Origin: QVMP01 sp047974325
GTDB taxonomy: Bacteria; Bacteroidota; Bacteroidia; Bacteroidales; Dysgonomonadaceae
DNA: 37,232 bases
Assembly (NCBI GenBank): GCA_047974325.1
Contig: JBKECE010000183.1
Coordinates: forward strand, 1-37,232
Direction of reading: 5' to 3'
Under the pieces are notes generated by a model. The model saw only the letters and a program-made list of their open reading frames with translations. It ran no database searches and was not told the DNA's origin. Position numbers and translations under genes: made by a program. This document shows, one piece after another, positions 25,287 to 33,909 of the stretch (positions within the stretch are counted from its first letter, which is position 1; each line of letters starts with the position of its first letter).

Positions 25287-26285
25287 CTAAGCTAAACTGT
25301 AATATTCATCTTTGTATTCCGACAAAGAGAATCCGGTGAATTCTTTAAAATATTTGTTGAAAGTTGTCTTGGAATTAAATCCACACTCGTCGGTCAACCC
25401 TTCCAAGGTCAGTGTATTCAAATTATTTTCCATATACTTCAAAGCATAATTGATACGATACTCTGCAATATAATTATAGAACGAGGTTTGAAGATATTGA
25501 CTGAAAAATTCGGAAATATGATGTCGGGGAATTCCTGTTTCTCTGGATAAAATTTCCATCGATAGATTATGCTTCAAGAACAATTTTTTAGACTCTATGT
25601 TGGATCTCAATATCACATCATATTTTTCCAAAACCGAAACCGGAAGCTTTGGATTTTTAACACATGGCTGCAAGTCGACAACGTCATATTGTCTTTTTTG
25701 TTTGGCACATCTTGTGCTATAAATATAATACCCTTCAATCGACACACTCAGTCCCATTAGACTGTAGATAATAATATTCAACTTTATATCAAAATACAAT
25801 GGTGGATAAAGCAGGTTAGCCAAAAGCACTGATACAAAAAAACCAATAACAATCTGAATCACACATAACTGCTGGAGAAGCATCATATCTATCCTCCGGT
25901 TAGGATCTTGTCTTGTTTCCAAATGAAACAGAATATAGATCGCCGAAAGAAACAATGACAAAATAGTGATTGAATAGTATGCTATGTAATAGTATCTATA
26001 CATTATCATATCACCATTGAAAAATAAAGATATATAGATATATAAAAAAAACAACATCAAAGATGGGAGCAAGCAGACAAAAGCCGCTAACAAATTTACC
26101 CCCACACGCTTATATGCCCAATATGCATAAACCAAAACGGTTGGATATATGATTGTCAGAGGCCAACTCTTGCCAAGGCGAATTGCTATGAAATGAAAAA
26201 CGGTTGCCAGCAATAATAATATTATCGCTCTTCTGAAAGAATTAAAAGCATTGAACCGAATTTCAACAAGACTAAATTTTGACAT
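25287..26285 (-). CDS. Membrane-embedded AraC-family regulator (2)
   Basis: About 332 residues from the ATG at 26285; a TTG two codons earlier is possible. Around six hydrophobic segments occupy residues 15-205 (AIILLLLATVFHFIAI, SLMLFFLYIYISLFF, IVIGFFVSVLLANLLY). The C-terminal AraC domain (about 232-330) has LSMEILSRETGIPRHHISEFFSQYLQTSFYNYIAEYRINYALKYM and LTLEGLTDECGFNSKTTFNKYFKEFTGFSLSEYKDEY. The architecture matches the next gene but the sequence is divergent. First gene of the pair, behind a long (about 480 bp) upstream region. Confidence 0.87.
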   Translation of the reverse strand: MSKFSLVEIRFNAFNSFRRAIILLLLATVFHFIAIRLGKSWPLTIIYPTVLVYAYWAYKRVGVNLLAAFVCLLPSLMLFFLYIYISLFFNGDMIMYRYYYIAYYSITILSLFLSAIYILFHLETRQDPNRRIDMMLLQQLCVIQIVIGFFVSVLLANLLYPPLYFDIKLNIIIYSLMGLSVSIEGYYIYSTRCAKQKRQYDVVDLQPCVKNPKLPVSVLEKYDVILRSNIESKKLFLKHNLSMEILSRETGIPRHHISEFFSQYLQTSFYNYIAEYRINYALKYMENNLNTLTLEGLTDECGFNSKTTFNKYFKEFTGFSLSEYKDEYYSLA

Positions 26286-26769
26286 CGCCAAGAGACTCTA
26301 TTTTATTTTTTTGATTGCAATTCATTCTACTATCAGGAAGCAAATTGGACAAGAATATCTCAACAAAAATGAGTTATTTTTTTTTGCATAGTACAGCACG
26401 GTAGGATTTTTTTCATTTACAGTGGTAATTTTTTGCTCGAACTCTCTACAGTTCAAACCACATATTCATACCCAAGCATATAAATTATATAATGTTTTGG
26501 TGAGTTAGTCATTTATTTTCTTAAAAAACCTAGCAGATGCAAAAATAGATGTAATGGTTTCATTATTTATTACAAAAAAGAACCTAAATATTTAACATTA
26601 TAGTAAAACAATACAGCAATTGAGCAGGTATGCCCCACCGCACTCGGTAAGGATTAGACATTCAAAGGAAGCAAATCTTTATGTAATATTCTAAAAAGAC
26701 AAAAGCAAGCTCCTTATAGAAACTTGCTTTTGTCTTTTAGCTTTATATGATATCCTTGCGGAAAATACT
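26286..26769. other. Long intergenic region between rplS and the AraC pair
   Basis: No gene seen. It holds the rplS terminator (26694-26738). A TATTTTTG -7 match on the minus strand (26547-26540) could start a leader of about 250 nt for the AraC pair. A small dyad GAACT-N6-AGTTC lies at 26439-26454. The rest is AT-rich without recognised structure. Confidence 0.4.
26694..26738 (-). terminator. Rho-independent terminator of rplS
   Basis: Perfect 16-bp inverted repeat AAAAGACAAAAGCAAG / CTTGCTTTTGTCTTTT with a 13-base loop, 31 bases after the rplS stop. Its symmetric A/T ends let it work in both directions. Confidence 0.9.
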
Positions 26770-27135
26770 TTATGCTTTTGGAGTGCTTGCGAATCTTTTT
26801 TCTTTGATTCTAGCTTTTTTACCAGTAAGAGCACGAAGATAATATAATTTTGCTCTGCGCACTTTACCCACTTTATTCACCGTGATGCTATCAATGAAAG
26901 GTGATTCCAATGGAAAAATTCTTTCTACACCAATATTATCAGACATTTTACGAACAGTGAAACGTTTTTTGTCTCCATGTCCTGCAATCTTGATAACAAC
27001 ACCGCGATATTGCTGCACACGTTCTTTATTACCTTCTCTAATACGATATGCAACTGTCACTGTATCACCACTTTTAAATATTGGATGTTCTTTTCCTGTG
27101 GCGAATGCTTGTTCTGCAACTTTAACTAAGTCCAT
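26770..27135 (-). CDS. rplS: 50S ribosomal protein L19
   Basis: Ribosomal protein at the 30S-50S interface. The 121-residue product from the ATG at 27135 shows the family sequence: KSGDTVTVAYRIREGNKERVQQYRGVVIKIAGHG and GVERIFPLESPFIDSITVNKVGKVRRAKLYYLRALTGKKARIKE. The open frame continues ten codons upstream, but family alignment and the promoter support 27135. It is monocistronic here, not next to trmD/rimM as in many other phyla, and has its own promoter and strong terminator. Confidence 0.97.
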   Translation of the reverse strand: MDLVKVAEQAFATGKEHPIFKSGDTVTVAYRIREGNKERVQQYRGVVIKIAGHGDKKRFTVRKMSDNIGVERIFPLESPFIDSITVNKVGKVRRAKLYYLRALTGKKARIKEKRFASTPKA

Positions 27136-27214
27136 GATTATTATAGCCTTTTTTGAAAATTTCATTACGCAATATACACGAGACCGTCTCGTCAGAGATT
27201 ACGCAAAGCGGGCA

Positions 27215-27245
27215 CAAATGTATGAACAAATTTTAAAATTCGCAA
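27215..27245 (-). promoter_or_regulatory. Promoter of rplS
   Basis: Minus strand: TTG (27245-27243), 20 bases, then TACATTTG (27222-27215), a good Bacteroidota promoter. Predicted start is near 27208, giving a leader of about 70 nt before rplS. Confidence 0.6.
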
Positions 27246-27257
27246 GCTTTATAATTC

Positions 27258-27265
27258 TAAATTTG
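27258..27265 (+). promoter_or_regulatory. TAnnTTTG element of the fRMsr-ruvB unit
   Basis: TAAATTTG on the plus strand, with transcription expected near 27271 and the ATG at 27302. It supports 27302 over the far longer upstream open frame. Divergent to the rplS promoter. Confidence 0.5.
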
Positions 27266-27301
27266 ATATATTATGTAAATGGAATTCGCTATTTTTACAC
27301 A

Positions 27302-27778
27302 ATGGCAGAAAAAATAAATATCATAACATCAGCTTCACGCGAAGATCAATACCTAAACCTTATTCCACAAATGAGCAGCTTGCTTGCCGGCGAATCGGAT
27401 CCAATCGCTAACATGGCAAATATTTCATCTGCTATAAAAGAAACATTCGGGTTCCTTTGGGTTGGCTTCTACAGGGTGGTTCAGGATGAATTGGTATTGT
27501 CACCATTTCAGGGAAAAATAGCCTGCACACGAATTAAATATGGAAAAGGTGTTTGTGGCACTGCGTGGAAAGAAGCTCAGACGCAGATCGTAGCCGATGT
27601 GAACCTTTTTGAAGGACACATAACCTGCGATGCGGAATCGGTATCTGAGATTGTGGTTCCGATAATCAGAGACAACAAAGTCGTTGCAGTTCTTGATATA
27701 GATAGCGAATACGCCGATCATTTTTCTGAGATTGACAGCAAATATCTCAATCAGATAACAGATATGCTCCGATTTTGA
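27302..27778 (+). CDS. msrC: Free methionine-(R)-sulfoxide reductase (GAF domain)
   Basis: Reduces free methionine-R-sulfoxide in the cytoplasm using a GAF-fold pocket. The 158-residue product contains the three characteristic cysteines: C75 (GKIACTRI), C85 (GKGVCGTAW) and C109 (HITCDAESVSEIVVPI). Their 10- and 24-residue spacing is the same as in E. coli YebR (84, 94, 118). VVPIIRDNKVVAVLDIDSE is the usual GAF end. The frame is open for 140 codons upstream across rplS antisense; that is discarded. ruvB starts 38 bases later, so both probably share a transcript. Confidence 0.92.
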   Translation: MAEKINIITSASREDQYLNLIPQMSSLLAGESDPIANMANISSAIKETFGFLWVGFYRVVQDELVLSPFQGKIACTRIKYGKGVCGTAWKEAQTQIVADVNLFEGHITCDAESVSEIVVPIIRDNKVVAVLDIDSEYADHFSEIDSKYLNQITDMLRF

Positions 27779-27816
27779 GGCAAAAATGTTTACTTTGCAA
27801 CTGCATTTAATTATTT

Positions 27817-28839
27817 ATGGAAGAAGATTTCGACATACGCAACGAGCAATATAATAATTCAGAAAACGATTTTGAAAACGTTTTGCGCCCGCAAGGCTTT
27901 AATAATTTCAGTGGGCAAGACAAAGTGGTGGAGAATCTGCGGATATTTGTAACCGCCGCAAAAATGCGCCGCGAATCGCTCGATCACACACTTCTGCACG
28001 GACCTCCAGGGCTTGGTAAGACTACCTTGTCGAACATCATAGCCAATGAATTGGGAGTTGGCTTTAAAATAACATCGGGTCCTGTATTGGACAAACCCGG
28101 TGATCTGGCTGGTCTTTTAACATCTCTGGAAGCAAACGATGTCTTGTTTATAGACGAAATTCACCGCCTATCGCCAGTCGTGGAGGAATACCTCTATAGT
28201 GCAATGGAAGACTTCCGGATCGACATAATGATAGATAAAGGCCCTAGTGCGAGATCTGTACAGATAGAATTGAACCCTTTCACGCTGATTGGTGCGACCA
28301 CAAGAAGCGGTTTACTAACAAGCCCTCTGCGTGCACGGTTCGGCATCAACATGCATCTCGAATATTATGACAACGAGACATTAACCAAGATAATAATGCG
28401 GTCGGCAGACATCCTCAATGTTCTGTGTGACAATGATGCTGCCGTTGAAATCTCGTCGCGAAGCCGTGGTACACCGCGTATCGCTAATGCATTGTTACGC
28501 CGAGTTCGCGATTTTGCACAAGTGAAGGGTTCGGGCAGAATAGATAAAGACATTGCAACTTATTCACTAGAAGCACTGAATATAGATAAATATGGTTTAG
28601 ATGAAGTGGACAATAAGATCTTACTCACCATCATTGATAAATTCAAAGGGGGACCTGTCGGAATCTCTACTATTGCCACAGCTTTGGGAGAAGATGCGGG
28701 TACAATTGAAGAAGTGTATGAACCCTTCCTCATCAAAGAAGGTTTTATGAAGCGTACTCCTCGTGGACGAGAAGTAACTGAACTGGCATACAGACATCTA
28801 GGAAAAATACGTCAATCTGAACAAGGTTTTTTGTTCTGA
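27817..28839 (+). CDS. ruvB: Holliday junction branch migration helicase RuvB
   Basis: Hexameric AAA+ motor that drives branch migration with RuvA. The 340-residue protein has Walker A GPPGLGKTT (62-70), Walker B LFIDEIHR (110-117), sensor 1 GATTRSG (159-165), the LRARFG arginine-finger region (171-176), and a winged-helix C-terminus with GGPVGISTIATALGEDAGTIEEVYEPFLIKEGFMKRTPRGR. ruvA and ruvC are not nearby. It converges on folE with a 19-base gap and no terminator seen. Confidence 0.98.
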   Translation: MEEDFDIRNEQYNNSENDFENVLRPQGFNNFSGQDKVVENLRIFVTAAKMRRESLDHTLLHGPPGLGKTTLSNIIANELGVGFKITSGPVLDKPGDLAGLLTSLEANDVLFIDEIHRLSPVVEEYLYSAMEDFRIDIMIDKGPSARSVQIELNPFTLIGATTRSGLLTSPLRARFGINMHLEYYDNETLTKIIMRSADILNVLCDNDAAVEISSRSRGTPRIANALLRRVRDFAQVKGSGRIDKDIATYSLEALNIDKYGLDEVDNKILLTIIDKFKGGPVGISTIATALGEDAGTIEEVYEPFLIKEGFMKRTPRGREVTELAYRHLGKIRQSEQGFLF

Positions 28840-28858
28840 TCAAGAGATCTGATACGAC

Positions 28859-29443
28859 TTATTTTCTATCTCTTAGCAAGTTAATAAATTCTTCGCGCGT
28901 TTTTGCCTGTTCAAAAGCTCCGGTAAAATCGGATGTTGTGGTCACAGAGTTTTGTTTTTCAACACCACGCATCTGCATGCACATGTGCTGAGCCTCAATC
29001 ACAACCATCACACCTAGTGGTTTCAACGTTGTCTGAATGCAATCTTTTATTTGGCTGGTGAGCCGTTCCTGCACTTGCAGGCGACGTGCAAAAACATCCA
29101 CAACACGCGGAATTTTGCTCAATCCGGTGATGTATCCATTAGGAATGTATGCACCGTGAGCTTTGCCCCAGAAAGGGAGCATTTGATGTTCGCACAACGA
29201 ATAGAAATCTATGTCTTTAACAATCACCATCTGGCGATAGTCTTCTTTGAATAAAGCTTTTTGTAGTATTTCCTGAGGATTTTCCTTATAACCCTTTGTC
29301 AAAAATTGCATTGCCTTGGCTACTCGCTCTGGTGTGTCCAGCAAACCTTCGCGCGCTGCATCTTCACCCAAGAGACTAATAATTTGTTTATAATTAGCCG
29401 ATAAAAGCGGTATGTTTTTTTCTTCGTCTTGCTGCGAAACCAT
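28859..29443 (-). CDS. folE: GTP cyclohydrolase I
   Basis: First enzyme of tetrahydrofolate (and possibly queuosine) synthesis, converting GTP to dihydroneopterin triphosphate. The 194-residue product keeps the zinc ligands C84 and H86 (SLCEHQMLPFWGKAHGAYIP) and C155 (AQHMCMQMRGV), plus TGLSKIPRVVDVFARRLQVQERLT. It lies 36 bases after the SPOR gene on the same strand and is likely co-transcribed with it. Confidence 0.97.
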   Translation of the reverse strand: MVSQQDEEKNIPLLSANYKQIISLLGEDAAREGLLDTPERVAKAMQFLTKGYKENPQEILQKALFKEDYRQMVIVKDIDFYSLCEHQMLPFWGKAHGAYIPNGYITGLSKIPRVVDVFARRLQVQERLTSQIKDCIQTTLKPLGVMVVIEAQHMCMQMRGVEKQNSVTTTSDFTGAFEQAKTREEFINLLRDRK

Positions 29444-29479
29444 TTTCTTATTACACCTGTTTTGTAAACAATAAATTCA

Positions 29480-29983
29480 TTAATTATGCTTAGATGCCGC
29501 CACCTTCACAATGTACATTTCTTTACCAAAAGAAGGAAATGCATTTTTAAGCGCATGCAAAGCACTTTCTGCATCCGATTTGCTCGCATAACGACCTGCT
29601 CTCACTTTCCACATTGGTGAATCGTAGTATACATCTACACTCATATCAGCAAAACGTCCTTTTATCTGGTTTCTTCTCGAAAATGCTTCTTGTTTGGACT
29701 TCTTCTGGTCGTTACCTGAGTAGACAAGAATCCGGTAGTTTCCTGACTTTCCGTCCGAAGGTGTCGCCTTGTTCGAATTGTCACCACTAGTAGCAGTGTC
29801 TGAACCTCCACCTTGAGTTGCCGACTGACTGCGGGGAGCTCCTATCAGATTTTTAATAGCCTCATCCTGATACACTTTAACTTCGCCTTCAACATCTTTT
29901 GATTTGGAGGGCGGATTGTCTTGTGCAAGTGCAGCAACACTGATGAACAATAACGAAACAAATAAGCTGAGACGTGTTTTCAT
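29480..29983 (-). CDS. SPOR-domain periplasmic protein
   Basis: A 167-residue exported protein with a signal peptide ending ALAQ (residue 20), a low-complexity Ser/Gly/Thr/Asp linker, and a C-terminal SPOR domain (about 85-163: YRILVYSGNDQKKSKQEAFSRRNQIKGRF...VRAGRYASKSDAESALHALKNAFP). SPOR domains bind glycan strands lacking stem peptides, often at division sites. It lacks a membrane anchor. Placement between tpiA and folE matches a block common in Bacteroidales. The specific role is unknown. Confidence 0.88.
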   Translation of the reverse strand: MKTRLSLFVSLLFISVAALAQDNPPSKSKDVEGEVKVYQDEAIKNLIGAPRSQSATQGGGSDTATSGDNSNKATPSDGKSGNYRILVYSGNDQKKSKQEAFSRRNQIKGRFADMSVDVYYDSPMWKVRAGRYASKSDAESALHALKNAFPSFGKEMYIVKVAASKHN

Positions 29984-30095
29984 TGTAAATATTTCTGTTT
30001 TCTAATTTTCATATCAAAACTGTAGTTATGCCGTTGTTTCCTGATTTTCCCATTCCACAAGACATATCTCCTTTGTTTTATAAGATATATAAAAA

Positions 30096-30131
30096 GAGCA
30101 AGCTGTGAAAATAAGCTTTCACAACCTGCCC
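30096..30131 (-). terminator. Terminator after tpiA
   Basis: Stem TGTGAAA / TTTCACA with a 6-base loop (ATAAGC), extended by GCA / TGC after mismatches and followed on the minus strand by CTTTTTATAT. It separates the tpiA unit from the SPOR-folE unit. Confidence 0.65.
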
Positions 30132-30140
30132 GACTATTTT

Positions 30141-30902
30141 TTAGTTGAAAGCCTTAATGATAGGCATAAATTTTTCTACTTCGAGAGATGCCCCTCCAAT
30201 AAGACCTCCGTCCACATCAGGATTAGAGAACAATTCCTTAGCATTGGAAGCATTTGCACTACCTCCATAAAGGATAGAGGTGTTGTTGGCAACTTCTGCA
30301 CCATATTTGGCAGTCAAAGTCTGACGGATATAAGCATGCATTTCCTGAGCCTGAGCAGCTGTAGCTGTTTTACCTGTTCCGATAGCCCATACAGGTTCGT
30401 ATGCAAGAATGATTTTTCCAAAATCTTCAGCAGAGAGTCCGAACAAAGCTTTATCTATTTGTTTTTTTACCACCTCATTTTGTATTCCCGCTTCTCTTTC
30501 GGCAAGCACCTCACCAATACAGAAAATTGGTTTAAGTCCATTAGCAAGAGCCAAAACTACCTTTTCTTTCAGGGTTTCGTCTGTTTCACCATAGTAAGTA
30601 CGGCGTTCCGAATGGCCTAGAATGACATAAGCCGCGCCTGTCGAAGCAACCATAGCAGCGGAAACTTCACCGGTGTATGCACCTGAAGCTTTATCAGCAC
30701 AATTCTGGGCTGCAACATCAAGCCCTTTTGTATTAATAGCAGCGGAAACGGCTGCCAGATGAATGAACGGTGTTCCCAATATGACTTCACAATTTATTTT
30801 ATCTTCATTAGATAAAGCAACCTGTAATTCATCAACAAGAGCTAACCCTTCCTGAAGATTTTTATTCATCTTCCAGTTTCCTGCCACAATGTTCTTTCTC
30901 AT
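30141..30902 (-). CDS. tpiA: Triosephosphate isomerase
   Basis: Glycolytic enzyme interconverting dihydroxyacetone phosphate and glyceraldehyde 3-phosphate. The 253-residue protein has all catalytic residues: K11 (AGNWKMN), H97 (VILGHSERR) and E169 (LAYEPVWAIGTGKTA), plus the phosphate-binding end YGGSANASNAKEL and GGLIGGASLE. It begins 26 bases after the DoxX-family gene and appears to be the last gene of that transcript. Confidence 0.98.
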   Translation of the reverse strand: MRKNIVAGNWKMNKNLQEGLALVDELQVALSNEDKINCEVILGTPFIHLAAVSAAINTKGLDVAAQNCADKASGAYTGEVSAAMVASTGAAYVILGHSERRTYYGETDETLKEKVVLALANGLKPIFCIGEVLAEREAGIQNEVVKKQIDKALFGLSAEDFGKIILAYEPVWAIGTGKTATAAQAQEMHAYIRQTLTAKYGAEVANNTSILYGGSANASNAKELFSNPDVDGGLIGGASLEVEKFMPIIKAFN

Positions 30903-30928
30903 AATTGTAATTTAAATTTATTATATGA

Positions 30929-32236
30929 TTAACCAATAGTTTTATTTCTTCTTTGATAGATTATAAAATCAAAAACTTTAATTATCATCAATGGACAAAC
31001 GAATAGTAAGATGAGATAGGCTAGATGCCTTTCATTTGCAGCATCCATAATCTCTACCTTAGAGACATCCAATTCGTCTAAAGGTTTAACTAATATATTT
31101 TCCTTTGGAACCAGATGATCCGGCCATTTATTGATAATTGTACCGTTTTTCAAAAGCAACAGTCCCGGATTGGAACGCATAATCGTTTTCAGTGTCCGTT
31201 CATCAGTTTTGCAATAAGTGAAATTAAATGTATTTTCTTTTTCCCATTTCAGGATATCTTCCGAAGTGGAAGAAGTCAGGCAATAAAACTTGTAGTGATG
31301 GTCAGCCGCATAGTTACTCACATCTTCAAAGCTGCTCAAATGCGATACATTTGTTTCAGGCAAAGAATATGCGATCATTAAAAACACGTAGCCACTGTCA
31401 GACAAGACCTCTTGTGTGATGTCTTCCTCGTATTCTATTCCTGTTTTGTCGGGACTGAATACTTGTTTATTGATGCTGAAATCATGGATAACAGGCTTCT
31501 CTCCCTCTTTCACCAATGAAGTCTTACGATCAACAAAAGTCCAAGTTGTATCTCGCCAAGGATAATTTGCTTCCGTAAACTCCTTCTTCACTCCATCTTT
31601 CTCATAAATGAATATGTTTTCATAAACATCACCTTTGCCCTCTTCCACTTGCATCAGCTTCGGAAGGTCGGCTCCTATCTTGTAGGGTCTGAAATCGAAA
31701 ACAGGTTCATAATAACTGTTATACAAAGAAAATCCGGTGATGTAAAAGATTGTGAATATGCCGACAACCCAATAGAATTTTCCGGTGAAAAGATTGGTGA
31801 TACGGTGATAGTTAAAAAATAAAAAGATTGCACAAGCTAGCAGAATCAAATTTTTATAGAATGTCTGCCAATTGGTGATCACCAAAAAATCGCCAAAGCA
31901 GCCACAATCAGAGACAGGATTTGCAATAGCCAGATAGAATGTCAGTGCAGTCATAAACAACATCACCAAAAGCATGAGAATGGATGTCACCCGACGATAG
32001 AGCCCTACAACCATGAATGCACCGAGTGTAAATTCTCCGACACACATCATGATAGCCAACGGAACAGACAACACAGACAGTGATGGAAGACCAAAAGCCA
32101 CAAAATAATCCTGGATTTTGTAAGCTGTTCCCATAGGATCGACAGCCTTCACAAATCCGGAGAAAACAAATGTAGCTCCCAACAGGATGCGTGATACTTC
32201 CGCTATCAATTTCAAAATAAGCTTTTTCCCTTTCAT
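30929..32236 (-). CDS. DoxX-family membrane protein with C-terminal thioredoxin-like region (BT_3928-type)
   Basis: A 435-residue inner-membrane protein. The N-terminus (1-175) carries a DoxX-like four-helix region (LLGATFVFSGFVKAVDPMGTAYKIQDYF; FMTALTFYLAIANPVSDCGCFGDF, a Cys-rich CGCFG motif as in MauE-like redox proteins). The soluble part (about 190-395) includes a stretch reminiscent of thioredoxin/TlpA folds (YKFYCLTSSTSEDILKWEKENTFNFTYCKTDERTLKTIMRSNPGLLLLKNGTII) but no CxxC. A last helix (about 408-428) precedes a basic end. The neighbours match the Bacteroidales DUF1599-BT_3928-tpiA order. An electron-transfer or thiol role is inference. Confidence 0.8.
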   Translation of the reverse strand: MKGKKLILKLIAEVSRILLGATFVFSGFVKAVDPMGTAYKIQDYFVAFGLPSLSVLSVPLAIMMCVGEFTLGAFMVVGLYRRVTSILMLLVMLFMTALTFYLAIANPVSDCGCFGDFLVITNWQTFYKNLILLACAIFLFFNYHRITNLFTGKFYWVVGIFTIFYITGFSLYNSYYEPVFDFRPYKIGADLPKLMQVEEGKGDVYENIFIYEKDGVKKEFTEANYPWRDTTWTFVDRKTSLVKEGEKPVIHDFSINKQVFSPDKTGIEYEEDITQEVLSDSGYVFLMIAYSLPETNVSHLSSFEDVSNYAADHHYKFYCLTSSTSEDILKWEKENTFNFTYCKTDERTLKTIMRSNPGLLLLKNGTIINKWPDHLVPKENILVKPLDELDVSKVEIMDAANERHLAYLILLFVCPLMIIKVFDFIIYQRRNKTIG

Positions 32237-32257
32237 CTATTTTTTTTCAATAATCAT

Positions 32258-32803
32258 TTAATCTTGGGGATATTCTAATTTGATCAGGCCAAACAATGCA
32301 TAGTTGATCATATCCATGTAGTTAGCATCAATGCCCTCCGACACCAAAGTTTGTCCCAGATTCTCCTCTATCTGCTTTGTTCTGAATATTTTCACCAGAA
32401 TAAGATCAGTATATGAACTTATACGCATATTTCGCCAAGCTTCATCATAGTCGTGGTTTTTTGCAAACATCAATTCTTTGGTTTGCTGCATATTTTTGTC
32501 ATACAACTCCAAAGCCTGACTTACCGAAATGTCCACGACATCGGTATGTCCTAGTTGAATCTGAATGAGTCCGACAATTCCATAATTGACAATTCCTATA
32601 AATTCAGAGGCAATACCCTCCTGCACCATACTCACTTTTTTTTCTTCGAGGCTTCTGATACGTTTCGCTTTGATGAGTATTTGGTCTGTCACAGATTGTG
32701 GTCTGAGAATCCGCCAAGAAGCACCGTAATCTTTCAGTTTATTGGAAAACAAAGATCTGCATACTGATATTACATGGTCGAATTGTTCTGCGGTGTTAGC
32801 CAT
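32258..32803 (-). CDS. DUF1599 protein (two tandem repeats)
   Basis: A 181-residue cytoplasmic protein with two homologous copies of the DUF1599 unit. The first, at about 12-85, has KLKDYGASWRILRPQSVTDQILIKAKRIRSLEE...EGIASEFIGIVNYGIVGLIQIQLG. The second, at about 105-178, has NHDYDEAWRNMRISSYTDLILVKIFRTKQIEE...EGIDANYMDMINYALFGLIKLE. Each has the YxxxW(R) motif of an all-alpha fold distantly related to nucleotide-binding NTP pyrophosphohydrolase-like families (uncertain). I use the ATG at 32803: the upstream GTG lies within the -7 box and could not be in the transcript. First gene of the DoxX-tpiA unit. Function unknown. Confidence 0.85.
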   Translation of the reverse strand: MANTAEQFDHVISVCRSLFSNKLKDYGASWRILRPQSVTDQILIKAKRIRSLEEKKVSMVQEGIASEFIGIVNYGIVGLIQIQLGHTDVVDISVSQALELYDKNMQQTKELMFAKNHDYDEAWRNMRISSYTDLILVKIFRTKQIEENLGQTLVSEGIDANYMDMINYALFGLIKLEYPQD

Positions 32804-32823
32804 ACATTGTTTTAATAAGAACA

Positions 32824-32831
32824 CAAAGGTA
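32824..32831 (-). promoter_or_regulatory. TAnnTTTG element of the DUF1599-DoxX-tpiA unit
   Basis: Minus strand reads TACCTTTG. The predicted start near 32817 lies 14 bases before the ATG at 32803 and excludes the upstream GTG start. No clear -33 TTTG was seen. Confidence 0.5.
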
Positions 32832-32839
32832 GAAAAAAA

Positions 32840-32873
32840 ATAAAAGCATGGAGACTAACTCTCATGCTTTTAT
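32840..32873 (-). terminator. Rho-independent terminator of the ndk-M23 unit
   Basis: ATAAAAGCATG / CATGCTTTTAT, an 11-bp perfect stem with an inner GAG / CTC pairing, followed on the minus strand by TTTTTTTTC. It lies 24 bases after the M23 gene stop and abuts the next promoter. Confidence 0.9.
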
Positions 32874-32896
32874 CTTTAATAATATTAATTCTTCAA

Positions 32897-33901
32897 TTAA
32901 GAAATACGTATTGCTTTACCTAGTTTAAGAGTAGTTCTTTCACCCAAATTATTCAACGAGCATAGCTTCTTCACAGAGACTCCATATCTGCGGGCAATAG
33001 AACCAAGGGTATCTCCTTTTTTTATCTTATGGTATTTCACCGCACCCGAAGCATATTTATTGTTTCCTTTTTTAGATGAACTTTTTGATTTTTCGTAAGC
33101 TATACTACGACCTGCATCGGCATGAGAGAAAGACTTACTGGATACCAGATAAGATTTGCCATAACACGTTTTATTCGAGAAATCGACTATTTCCACCGGA
33201 TTAATTGGTTTTCCGAGGAATCTGGTTTCAAAATGCAAGTGAGGCCCGGTAGACCGTCCTGTATTTCCACCCAAAGCTATCGGATCACCCGATCTCACAA
33301 CATCATCTTCACCTACAAGGAATTCGGACAAATGTCCATATACTGTTTCCAAGCCATTCGTATGGCGCACAACCACATAGTAACCGTATCCGCGACCTTC
33401 ATATTGACATACCCGGACTTTTCCATCAAAGGCTGCACGCACCGTGTCACCGACCTGTAATTTCAAATCTATTCCGTAATGCATCCTACGACGGCGTGGC
33501 CCAAAATTAGAAGTTGTGTAACCCATCACAGGCATTGAGAAATTAGACAAATCGACACGGAATGTATCCGGAACATAATCGACTGTCTTATAGACATTCA
33601 CATACCTGTTACTCCAAATGTTTCCATAAAGGTCATCAGCCGGAATTTCCGATTCACCCAAAACTCTGCTTTCCTGAGTTTTATTGATTATCGATAAATC
33701 TTTCTTGATTTTGATCCCGTCAGCATAAAGCCTTTCATTACCAGTAGAACGACTATGTCTCTGAGAAAAAGACACTTCGGCTCTTTTTTCTTCAGTTGCA
33801 GGAGTTGAATTTTTTGCCCTGTTTTGAGCTGAAGCGCATAGAGGAAAAGATAATATGGCTGCCAGCGACAATACTTTTAAGGTTTTCAGGTTGTTTGTCA
33901 T
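32897..33901 (-). CDS. M23 (LytM-type) peptidase with C-terminal LysM domain
   Basis: A 334-residue exported cell-wall protein. It has a signal peptide (to about residue 25, CASAQ), then a low-complexity linker, then the M23 domain (about 125-235). Zinc and catalytic residues are complete: H141 and D145 (MHYGIDLKL), H190 region (VYGHLSEF) and H221/H223 (GPHLHFE), so it is probably an active peptidoglycan endopeptidase and not a degenerate EnvC-type activator. A LysM domain (about 290-334, YHKIKKGDTLGSIARRYGVSVKKLCSLNN) binds the wall. It follows ndk after 8 bases. Confidence 0.93.
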   Translation of the reverse strand: MTNNLKTLKVLSLAAILSFPLCASAQNRAKNSTPATEEKRAEVSFSQRHSRSTGNERLYADGIKIKKDLSIINKTQESRVLGESEIPADDLYGNIWSNRYVNVYKTVDYVPDTFRVDLSNFSMPVMGYTTSNFGPRRRRMHYGIDLKLQVGDTVRAAFDGKVRVCQYEGRGYGYYVVVRHTNGLETVYGHLSEFLVGEDDVVRSGDPIALGGNTGRSTGPHLHFETRFLGKPINPVEIVDFSNKTCYGKSYLVSSKSFSHADAGRSIAYEKSKSSSKKGNNKYASGAVKYHKIKKGDTLGSIARRYGVSVKKLCSLNNLGERTTLKLGKAIRIS

Positions 33902-33909
33902 ATATCATT

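Noticed and set aside
26882..27301. Long in-frame extension upstream of the methionine sulfoxide reductase
   Set aside because: It runs antisense through rplS. The family length, the three Cys spacings and the promoter at 27258-27265 support the ATG at 27302.
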